Shown in pieces: positions 1 through 4,805 of a DNA stretch of 5,835 bases. The position numbers were made by a program, and so were the translations under genes. Below the pieces are notes generated by a model that saw only the letters and a program-made list of their open reading frames with translations, made no database searches and was not told where the DNA came from. The DNA comes from Candidatus Bathyarchaeota archaeon (GTDB lineage Archaea > Thermoproteota > Bathyarchaeia > RBG-16-48-13 > GCA-020355125), in the NCBI GenBank assembly GCA_030670615.1, contig DAOVBJ010000066.1, positions 1 through 5,835 on the forward strand, written 5' to 3'. Numbering within the stretch: the first letter of the stretch is position 1; every line of letters starts with the position of its first letter.

Positions 1-887
1 AGCGCGATGAAGGCATACATGCATACAGCAGAGACCGCGAGGGAGACAAGAAGCAGCTTGGTTTTCGAGTATCGATCCGAGAGGAAGCCTCCGATAAAGG
101 AGCCGAATAATCCGAAAAATCGAGTGATCCCGTAAATTGTGGCGGTTTGGGTGACGTCTAACCGATATACTTCCACCATGTATAAGGGATTCATGGATAG
201 GGATGAGAAGGCGCAGACACTGTGAGCCACAAACGGAAGTAAAAAGTACAGCAAAGTCTTATTGGATAATAGGTTTTTCATTGTTTTCACGTTTATCGGA
301 GAGCTTTCTGTCAGGGTCTCAGTCGGTTTAATAAAAAACCAAACGAGAATCACCAAGCTTAGGTTGAGAAAAATCCACAGGTAGTAAACCCAGTGCCAGT
401 TATACTCACTAGCTAAAACCCCTGAAATGTAGGTTCCAACGAATTGGGCGACGGACGGTGCCGTGTTATAGATACCCAGCAACGTTCCAGTTCTCTCTGG
501 AAACATCTTTGAGAGAATGGAAAAGCTTATCGGCGTGCTAGACCCGATGAACAAACCTGTCAAAAACAAGCTTGCGCCCAGCGAGAGCAGCCCTTGGGAG
601 AAACTCATCCCCACCATTGCCGGGATCAGGAACAGGGAAACTATGAGTAATAACTTCTTATTGTCGAAGGTGTCGGACAGAATCCCCGACGGAAATTGAA
701 TCAGCCCATAAGAGACGCTCAATAAAGACAGCAACATTCCGGCTTGAGCGTAAGAGATTTGGAGGTCGTCCCGAATTAATGGCATGGTTATGATCACAGC
801 CATCCTAACACTGAATCCCACAAAGAAGATTCCCCATAAGACCGCTAAACCTAGGTAGGAAGAGGTGTTAGTTGACGGCTTCTTCAA
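1..887 (-). CDS. MFS transporter, N-terminal 295 residues (3' end cut by window edge)
   Basis: This is an integral membrane secondary transporter of the major facilitator superfamily; the substrate cannot be told from sequence. The frame is open from the left edge to the TTG at 885-887 and reads as alternating hydrophobic helices and short charged loops. Helix 1 lies at about residues 11-34. The cytoplasmic loop between helices 2 and 3 carries a motif A relative, GILSDTFDNKK (68-78). The equivalent loop in the second half reads GGFLSDRYSKTK (266-277), so the window ends near helix 9 of the usual 12 and about 100 residues are missing. A polar stretch at about 187-212 is the central loop between the two six-helix halves. 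No ATG is available in frame; TTG is chosen because it leaves a short polar tail before helix 1, has AGGA 9 bases upstream and sits about 28 bases after a predicted transcription start. The family call is firm; the start is moderately supported. Confidence 0.9.
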   Translation of the reverse strand, partial: MKKPSTNTSSYLGLAVLWGIFFVGFSVRMAVIITMPLIRDDLQISYAQAGMLLSLLSVSYGLIQFPSGILSDTFDNKKLLLIVSLFLIPAMVGMSFSQGLLSLGASLFLTGLFIGSSTPISFSILSKMFPERTGTLLGIYNTAPSVAQFVGTYISGVLASEYNWHWVYYLWIFLNLSLVILVWFFIKPTETLTESSPINVKTMKNLLSNKTLLYFLLPFVAHSVCAFSSLSMNPLYMVEVYRLDVTQTATIYGITRFFGLFGSFIGGFLSDRYSKTKLLLVSLAVSAVCMYAFIA

Positions 888-896
888 TGACAGGCA

Positions 897-900
897 TCCT
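897..900 (-). promoter_or_regulatory. Ribosome binding site AGGA deciding the TTG start of the MFS gene
   Basis: AGGA on the minus strand ends nine bases before TTG at 887-885, which is acceptable Shine-Dalgarno spacing. It supports the TTG over the in-frame GTG at 953-951, which lies at the edge of the predicted promoter. The ATG at 897-895 overlaps this site but is in another frame and stops after nine codons. Confidence 0.45.
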
Positions 901-937
901 GTAAACCTTTGAGTGTAGTGCAGGTAATGAAGAAGGA

Positions 938-951
938 TAAATATGTTTTTC
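938..951 (-). promoter_or_regulatory. Archaeal BRE/TATA promoter of the MFS gene
   Basis: On the minus strand the sequence reads GAAAAACATATTTA, a purine-rich BRE-like stretch followed by a TATA-like CATATTTA (945-938). Archaeal transcription normally starts about 25-27 bases beyond the TATA centre, here near 915. That would leave a leader of about 28 bases containing the AGGA ribosome binding site before the TTG start at 887. A second A/T-rich TATA-like stretch, CTATAAAAAA (1095-1086), would give a much longer leader and is less attractive. Confidence 0.5.
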
Positions 952-1058
952 ACCCATCCATTCCTAAGGAGCTTAGGGTTGTACTTGGATTTGGAAATGA
1001 AAAACAAGTTATTGTCTTCAGAACGCCGAGGAACTGCAGGACAACAAAAAGATTCGAA

Positions 1059-1068
1059 AGCTAGCTAG
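1059..1068. repeat. CTAGCTAG-family intergenic palindrome, copy 1
   Basis: AGCTAGCTAG preceded by AAA. The 8-base core AGCTAGCT is its own reverse complement. This copy lies upstream of the MFS gene. The same core recurs at 1727, 3143, 4678 and 4723, always outside genes. Confidence 0.7.
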
Positions 1069-1297
1069 ATTCTCCATTTTACATTTTTTTTATAGATTTT
1101 AATTAGTAATAATGGTTTCTAACGGACTTTTTGGGTTAGTTGGACTCCTCCTTTTACTCTTTTTCCATAAGTTTCAAGAGTGCAATGGAAAGTCTGATTC
1201 CCGTTATCGGCTCCCAAACACTTCTGAAGACAACAAGCATGTATGCGAAGTCGATGTTCCCACGAGCCATACATGCGTTTAATTACAAAGTATATAG

Positions 1298-1612
1298 CTC
1301 GAAGCCGCTGAGGGGGTCGTGGTTCGGGAGCTCGTGACGCCTGCGTCAACCCATTTCATCACGGTGTACACCAAGTTGCCGTATTGGACCCGCTGACCCT
1401 CGGACGCTCGTGTATTTCAGGCGGATTTATCATGGGATAATGCGTAGTATAACCGTGTCATTGGCCTGTGCAACGAGCCGTTTATGGGCTCCTTTGATGA
1501 AACGCGCCGTGATTTATTCTCCTTCTCAGAAAAAATATGTTTCAATTTATCGTTTTTTACATTAGGAAAAATGAGAGAGGCCCGTCCACCTGTGCATACA
1601 GCAGTGGTCTAG
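1298..1612 (+). pseudogene. Possible decayed coding remnant, family not recognised
   Basis: One plus-strand frame of 105 codons is interrupted only by TGA at 1394-1396 and TAG at 1445-1447. It gives protein-like text such as RELVTPASTHFITVYTKLPY before the TGA, then a 54-codon open stretch (1448-1609) containing CNEPFMGSFDETRRD. The LT/P...H...Y...P-W-T spacing faintly recalls TolB or oligogalacturonide-lyase type beta-propeller repeats, but the resemblance is too weak for a call. Against coding: there is no start codon with a ribosome binding site, GC-rich DNA has few chance stops, and the minus strand also yields plausible short peptides here. Treat it as a hint of a degraded gene only. Confidence 0.18.
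1586..1607. repeat. Hairpin-forming inverted repeat
   Basis: CCACCTGT (1586-1593) can pair with ACAG (1598-1601) plus GTGG (1604-1607) around a GCAT loop, giving eight base pairs with a two-base CA bulge on the 3' arm. One base separates it from the motif variant at 1609. It may be part of a structured RNA or a terminator; no flanking gene explains it. Confidence 0.4.
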
Positions 1613-1620
1613 CTAACTAG
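1609..1620. repeat. Degenerate CTAGCTAG-family copy
   Basis: CTAGCTAACTAG differs by one base from a CTAGCTAGCTAG repeat and directly follows the hairpin at 1586-1607. It is counted as a variant, not as one of the five exact cores. Confidence 0.4.
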
Positions 1621-1665
1621 CAATAAATGTATAGGTATCCCAATTAATTTCTAGAATTTACGCTT

Positions 1666-1675
1666 TAGGGCCCTA
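1666..1675. repeat. Perfect palindrome TAGGGCCCTA with a third arm downstream
   Basis: TAGGGCCCTA is a perfect 10-base palindrome. Its right half GCCCTA (1670-1675) can also pair with TAGGGC at 1690-1695 across a 14-base loop, so two folds compete. A further A/T-rich hairpin follows at once: TTTTCT (1697-1702) with AGAAAA (1706-1711). The role is unknown. Confidence 0.45.
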
Positions 1676-1726
1676 GAATACACATTTTTTAGGGCATTTT
1701 CTTATAGAAAACTGTAAATTCAATAA

Positions 1727-1738
1727 AGCTAGCTAGCT
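1727..1738. repeat. CTAGCTAG-family intergenic palindrome, copy 2 (longest)
   Basis: AGCTAGCTAGCT is a perfect 12-base palindrome preceded by AATAA. It lies beyond the 3' end of the LDH2 gene, 14 bases before the inverted-repeat cluster at 1752-1807. Confidence 0.7.
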
Positions 1739-1751
1739 TGAAGGCTAACTC

Positions 1752-1807
1752 TTGCATTTGAGTTGGGCTGAGGAAGGGAAGCACAGCGGAATGCAATAAT
1801 TCCCAAC
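1752..1807. repeat. Interleaved inverted repeats with H-type pseudoknot layout
   Basis: TTGCATT (1752-1758) is perfectly complementary to AATGCAA (1790-1796). GTTGGG (1762-1767), inside the loop of that stem, is perfectly complementary to CCCAAC (1802-1807), beyond its 3' arm. This is the arrangement of an H-type pseudoknot. A competing hairpin pairs GGGAA (1776-1780) with TTCCC (1800-1804). It could be a small structured RNA, or chance; no promoter or flanking gene identifies it. Confidence 0.3.
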
Positions 1808-1863
1808 ATAACAGACCTTATTCAAGGTAACGAGGCAGTTTAACGTAAAATAAGTCGCGTAGT

Positions 1864-1883
1864 AAAAAAAGGAGGGGGGGAGG
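1864..1883 (-). terminator. Pyrimidine tract with T-run, likely terminator of the LDH2 gene
   Basis: Read on the minus strand, 33 bases after the LDH2 stop codon, there is a 20-base all-pyrimidine tract: a C-rich block with seven consecutive Cs, then seven Ts. Archaeal termination relies mainly on T-runs in the non-template strand, which fits. The complementary plus strand is G-rich enough to allow a two-tier G-quadruplex. Confidence 0.5.
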
Positions 1884-1915
1884 TCGCTTAGGCAGCTTAC
1901 CGAGGTTTCTGAAGG

Positions 1916-2989
1916 TTAGGCCTTGACGTAGCCGTCCTTCATGATGCCGTCGATGTCCACGTCAAGCTCCTTGGCTGTCTTGACGATGGCCTCCCAAAAG
2001 GGGTCGTCGACCAAGATGCCCAGTTTTCTTCGATTATCCTCTTCACGCCATTCGGGTTCACCGGAGTAGAGGATTTCGTCGAAGCCAGGTCTCTTTTTAG
2101 AGGATTTAAGGTGATCGATCATCGAGTCAATTCTGCCTGTGAACTCGTCCAGGGAACAGTAGCCTGTTGGGTCGATGGCCGTGAAGGTGTGCCCGAAACC
2201 CGTCTCGTCTAGGCTGCAACCGGAGCCGATGGCGCCAGCTAGGGCTTCCACGATGATACTTAAGCCATAGCCTTTGTATTCGCTGTAGGGATGACCGAAG
2301 CCAACGGGTTGCGCCTCACGCTTGAAGATGGCTCTGGGATCGGTGGCCCATGTGCCATCGGGCTTGATGAGCCAGCCCTCAGGCGCGTTCTGGCCTCTGA
2401 CAGACATAACTAGGAGATGTCCCATGGCAACACCGGTTGTGGCCATGTCGAGGATGATGGGCCGGTACTTTCCTGCGGGGATGGCGAAACATAAAGGGTT
2501 GACACCCAACCGTCCTTCGACTCCTCCGTAAGGTGCAACGCTGTGGCCGCCACCTCTGCAGAGGGTTAACCCGATCATGTTGTTCCTGGCGGCCAGATAG
2601 GAATACCAGTACAGAGCACCTATGTGCCCCGTTCCTTTTATGCCGACGCTCCCCATCTTGTACTTCTTCGCTTTTTCTATCGCCGTGCTCATGGCCTTAT
2701 ACCCTGCAACGAAGCCAAAGCCTCGACCTGCATCCCACATCGCGGTCGTGGGAGTGTCGACAAGGGTCTTGATAGGGGTCCCAGGAACCAGGGCTCGCGG
2801 AGCTTCTGGGTCCAGCTGGATACCTCGGATGTATCCCGGTATCGCGCGTACGCCGTGAGAATCTACGCCATGAATGCTCGTGTCGACAAGGATGTCGGAG
2901 ACGAGTTTGGCTTCTTCCTCAGGAGTACCAACAGCTTTAAAGATGGTGAAACTCAGCTTTCGAAGAGGTTCTTCTTTTAATCTTACCAT
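1916..2989 (-). CDS. LDH2-family malate/L-lactate-type dehydrogenase
   Basis: This is a cytoplasmic NAD(P)-dependent oxidoreductase of the LDH2 (YlbC/AllD/YiaK, Ldh_2) family, which is unrelated to the classical Rossmann lactate dehydrogenases. Family members reduce 2-keto acids or oxidise 2-hydroxy acids such as malate, lactate, sulfolactate, ureidoglycolate and diketogulonate; the substrate here cannot be assigned. Family marks in order are GVDSHGVRAIPGY (41-53), whose SHG histidine (45) and following arginine (48) are the expected active-site residues; GTGHIGALYW (119-128); GVNPLCFAIP (162-171); LDMATT (180-185); PEGW (203-206); EYKGYGLS (237-244) and GHTFTAIDP (266-274). The length of 357 residues is typical and both ends look complete. 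The ATG sits about 9 bases after a predicted transcription start with no Shine-Dalgarno. GC content (53-62% in sampled 60-base stretches) exceeds that of the radical SAM genes (about 47%), which may mean transfer or different expression. Family certain, substrate unknown. Confidence 0.93.
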   Translation of the reverse strand: MVRLKEEPLRKLSFTIFKAVGTPEEEAKLVSDILVDTSIHGVDSHGVRAIPGYIRGIQLDPEAPRALVPGTPIKTLVDTPTTAMWDAGRGFGFVAGYKAMSTAIEKAKKYKMGSVGIKGTGHIGALYWYSYLAARNNMIGLTLCRGGGHSVAPYGGVEGRLGVNPLCFAIPAGKYRPIILDMATTGVAMGHLLVMSVRGQNAPEGWLIKPDGTWATDPRAIFKREAQPVGFGHPYSEYKGYGLSIIVEALAGAIGSGCSLDETGFGHTFTAIDPTGYCSLDEFTGRIDSMIDHLKSSKKRPGFDEILYSGEPEWREEDNRRKLGILVDDPFWEAIVKTAKELDVDIDGIMKDGYVKA

Positions 2990-3020
2990 ATAACATCGAA
3001 GTATTACAACAGATATTAAC

Positions 3021-3035
3021 TATTTATCTTTTTAG
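3021..3035 (-). promoter_or_regulatory. Archaeal BRE/TATA promoter of the LDH2 gene
   Basis: The minus strand reads CTAAAAAGATAAATA, a BRE-like A-rich element followed by GATAAATA (3028-3021). A start about 25-27 bases downstream falls near 2998, only about 9 bases before the ATG at 2989. The mRNA would be short-leadered, in keeping with the absence of a ribosome binding site. Confidence 0.4.
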
Positions 3036-3142
3036 GTTAATGGAAACCAATGATTTTTAGTGAGCTAGTCAAAGTACTCGCCTGAAAAGTTGTACGCTTC
3101 TCCTTTTGTATTGTCCATGGTATGTAAAATCGCTAATTGAAA

Positions 3143-3150
3143 AGCTAGCT
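3143..3150. repeat. CTAGCTAG-family intergenic palindrome, copy 3
   Basis: AGCTAGCT preceded by AAA, in the divergent promoter region between the LDH2 and B12-radical SAM genes. Its first half also pairs with TAGCT at 3154-3158, forming a small hairpin with loop GCTGGT. Confidence 0.65.
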
Positions 3151-3198
3151 GGTTAGCTATTCTATCTTCTATGTAAAAGGAGTAGACTGTTGGTTATC

Positions 3199-3218
3199 GA
3201 AAGATTATTATTAAATAA
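3199..3218 (+). promoter_or_regulatory. Archaeal BRE/TATA promoter of the B12-radical SAM gene
   Basis: CGAAAG (BRE-like) is followed by an A/T-rich block ending in TTAAATAA (3211-3218). The TATA centre near 3214 predicts a transcription start at about 3240, exactly on the GTG start codon. The gene would then be leaderless. Confidence 0.45.
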
Positions 3219-3239
3219 TTATATTCATCATGGCTTGAG

Positions 3240-4670
3240 GTGTGCAATTTTAGCATCTTCTCCAGGATACACAAGTTATTCAATGCAAAATCTAGGGACA
3301 AACAAAAGAATAGAATTGTCTTAGTAACACCCCCCTCCTCCTTAGCCCCGCTATACAGTTCATCCTCTTCAGAGTCCAGTACGGTTAAGGTCATTGACGT
3401 CCCAACGATTCCCATGTTACCCCTTGGCACGGCTTATATTGCTGCTTCCCTTGAAGAAGCAGGTTTTGACGTAAAGGTCGTCGATTTAACCTTTTCAATG
3501 GAAGATAGATATGATATCGACAAAGTCACAAAAGCTATACTTAACCTTGAACCTGGAGTAATCGGAATCTCCTCCTTCACCTCAACCATCACAAGTGCCT
3601 ACAATATCGCCAACGCCGTAAAGAAGGAACAGAAGGATACTCCAATAGTCATCGGAGGCCCTCATGCATCAGCCCTTCCTCACAGAACCCTAGATGAATG
3701 CTCTGCCATAGACGCTGCAATCATAGGCGAGGGAGAATACGTCTTCCGAGATTTTGCCAAGTTTCTCTTAAATGATGGACTTCAAAGCGAGACAGTAGAC
3801 CTTAAAGGAGTCGTCTTCAGAAGAGGAAACCAGCTCTTCGGAGACCCGAAACCCGCGTATATAGAGCATTTAGACCTCCTCCCATTTCCAGCCAGACACC
3901 TATTTAACCTGAAGAAATATGCTGAAAGCTCAAATTACTTTGACGCAAAAAAGTTTCCCGTGACATCCATCCTGACGTCCAGAGGATGCCCATATGCTTG
4001 TTTATACTGTTCAAGAACCAGCAGCGGACGCCGCTTTCGCGTGAGAAGACCAGATAACGTGGTTCGTGAACTTGAGCAGTTGAAGGAGGCTGGTTTTAAC
4101 GAAGTTCAAATAGTGGATGACGACTTTACTGAGGACCGTCTTAGAGTTCTTGAGCTCTGCAGACTGATAAAGACTAAGAGGCTGGATATGAGCTTCAACC
4201 TACTTGGGGGGATACGGGTTGATAAAGTCGATGAAGAGCTTCTCTCAACAATGTATGATGCAGGGTGCTACGTCATTCATTTTGGCGTCGAATCGGGGGA
4301 TGACCAAGTCTTAAAATATATTAGGAAAGGAATAACTGCTAAACAGATTAAGAAAGCTATTCAGTTGGCAAAGAGAATAGGATACAAGGTCATAGTGTAC
4401 GTGATTGTGGGTCTGCCTGGAAGCTCCATCGAGTCTGAAAAGAAAACCATTAGCCTGCTTCAAGAATGTGGACCTGATGCCACAAGGGTTTCCATCTGCA
4501 CTCCGTATCCAGGCTCCACCCTTTGGGAAACGATGAAAGACCAATTCGAAGGAGTTGCTTGGGAAAGATACAATGAATCGGATGTTTCAAACCCGATCTA
4601 TATATCTGGCGACCAGACTAAAGCTCAGCTTCAACTCTGGATGGACATGGTAGGCGTTGACCTAAAGTGA
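3240..4670 (+). CDS. B12-binding domain radical SAM protein
   Basis: This is a cytoplasmic class B-type radical SAM enzyme, expected to use a [4Fe-4S] cluster, S-adenosylmethionine and probably cobalamin. Such enzymes typically methylate unactivated carbons or rearrange rings; the BchE-like cyclases belong to the same broad group. The substrate is unknown. Residues about 25-180 form the cobalamin-type Rossmann domain, with PLGTAYIAASLEEAGFDVKV (61-80), VIGISSFTST (107-116), VIGGPHAS (137-144) and IIGEGE (161-166). The radical SAM core follows at about 240-430. Cluster cysteines are 250, 254 and 257 in RGCPYACLYC (CX3CX2C); later marks are IVDDDF (291-296), FGVESGD (348-354), GLPG (391-394) and TPYPGST (421-427). 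A serine-rich insert lies at 40-47. The C-terminus is short after the core, with no large accessory domain. GTG is the only start codon before M59 and upstream frame ends at TAA 3216-3218. Its 3' end converges on the other radical SAM gene, 135 bases away. Confidence 0.92.
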   Translation: MCNFSIFSRIHKLFNAKSRDKQKNRIVLVTPPSSLAPLYSSSSSESSTVKVIDVPTIPMLPLGTAYIAASLEEAGFDVKVVDLTFSMEDRYDIDKVTKAILNLEPGVIGISSFTSTITSAYNIANAVKKEQKDTPIVIGGPHASALPHRTLDECSAIDAAIIGEGEYVFRDFAKFLLNDGLQSETVDLKGVVFRRGNQLFGDPKPAYIEHLDLLPFPARHLFNLKKYAESSNYFDAKKFPVTSILTSRGCPYACLYCSRTSSGRRFRVRRPDNVVRELEQLKEAGFNEVQIVDDDFTEDRLRVLELCRLIKTKRLDMSFNLLGGIRVDKVDEELLSTMYDAGCYVIHFGVESGDDQVLKYIRKGITAKQIKKAIQLAKRIGYKVIVYVIVGLPGSSIESEKKTISLLQECGPDATRVSICTPYPGSTLWETMKDQFEGVAWERYNESDVSNPIYISGDQTKAQLQLWMDMVGVDLK

Positions 4671-4673
4671 GAC

Positions 4674-4719
4674 TAATAGCTAGCTAGTTGAGACACCAAT
4701 ACGTAATGTGACGCTATTA
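4674..4719. repeat. Inverted repeat TAATAGC/GCTATTA in the convergent intergenic region
   Basis: TAATAGC (4674-4680) is perfectly complementary to GCTATTA (4713-4719) across a 32-base loop. The left arm runs into motif copy 4, and copy 5 begins just after the right arm, so several folds are possible. It lies four bases after the plus-strand stop codon, where transcripts from both sides would end. Confidence 0.4.
4678..4687. repeat. CTAGCTAG-family intergenic palindrome, copy 4
   Basis: AGCTAGCTAG, eight bases after the stop codon of the B12-radical SAM gene. This is the only exact copy not preceded by AAA; it is preceded by AAT instead. Confidence 0.7.
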
Positions 4720-4732
4720 AAAAGCTAGCTAG
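4719..4732 (-). terminator. CTAGCTAG copy 5 with adjoining T-run, possible terminator
   Basis: The plus strand carries AGCTAGCTAG at 4723-4732 directly after an A-run. Read on the minus strand this is a palindrome followed by five Ts, CTAGCTAGCTTTTT, about 75 bases beyond the stop of the minus-strand radical SAM gene. That is terminator-like, but other family copies lie upstream of genes, so termination cannot be their only role. Confidence 0.35.
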
Positions 4733-4764
4733 TAGGTAAGTGAAGACATGGAGTTATCAAGAAT

Positions 4765-4790
4765 CTTTTTCTCAATGCTTTTTCTCAATG
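4765..4790 (+). repeat. 13-bp tandem duplication, T-rich
   Basis: CTTTTTCTCAATG occurs twice in a row without a mismatch. Each unit contains five Ts, so on the plus strand it gives two T-runs about 100 bases after the B12-radical SAM stop codon. These could act as the archaeal-type terminator of that gene. A perfect tandem copy suggests recent replication slippage. Confidence 0.5.
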
Positions 4791-4805
4791 CGTTTGTGGG
4801 ATTCT

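Larger units (their letters stand above)
958..1915. other. Long noncoding region between the MFS and LDH2 genes
   Basis: There is almost 1 kb with no convincing gene. Short open frames at 1119-1349 (minus) and 1140-1337 (plus) overlap each other and have unlikely compositions, so neither is called. Base composition is patchy: the ends are A/T-rich, but 1300-1440 is distinctly GC-rich (35 of 60 bases at 1321-1380) and gives coding-like scraps on both strands. From 1586 to 1810 there is a run of palindromes and inverted repeats, including copies of the CTAGCTAG family at 1609 and 1727; another copy is at 1059. The 3' flank of the LDH2 gene ends in a T-run terminator. No tRNA, rRNA, CRISPR or transposase signature was found. 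The region could hold a noncoding RNA, a decayed gene, or both. Confidence 0.7.

Noticed and set aside
517..699. Plus-strand 60-codon frame within the transporter
   Set aside because: It lies antisense to well-formed MFS membrane helices 2-4.
1140..1337. Plus-strand 65-codon open frame
   Set aside because: Low-complexity Ser/Phe start, no ribosome binding site, no recognised domain; antisense to other short frames.
1119..1349. Minus-strand 76-codon open frame
   Set aside because: The translation is rich in Arg, His and Cys with no recognisable fold, lacks a ribosome binding site, and overlaps other equally weak frames on both strands.
1350..1360. C/D-box small RNA suggested by GTGATGA on the minus strand (1352-1364 area)
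   Set aside because: No CTGA D box at proper spacing follows, and the terminal stem is missing.
1300..1420. tRNA or other standard RNA gene in the GC-rich patch
   Set aside because: GGTTCGGGAG hints at a T-loop, but no acceptor stem, anticodon arm or CCA-adjacent pairing could be built around it.
1445..1447. In-frame TAG as a pyrrolysine codon, or TGA at 1394 as selenocysteine
   Set aside because: The surrounding frame is not a recognised Pyl or Sec protein, there is no intact start, and no tRNA or insertion element is visible; decay or chance is simpler.
1594..1604. 12-base match TGCATACAGCAG shared by 20-31 and 1593-1604
   Set aside because: About one such match is expected by chance in a window this size when all pairs are compared, and the first copy is ordinary transporter coding sequence.
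2322..2980. Several plus-strand open frames opposite the LDH2 gene
   Set aside because: They are antisense shadows of a strongly conserved enzyme gene; their translations are Cys/Arg/Ser-rich and unlike real proteins.
3230..3238. ATG at 3230 as start of the B12-radical SAM gene
   Set aside because: It is in another frame and meets TGA after one further codon; the GTG at 3240 is the only start that keeps the whole B12-binding domain.
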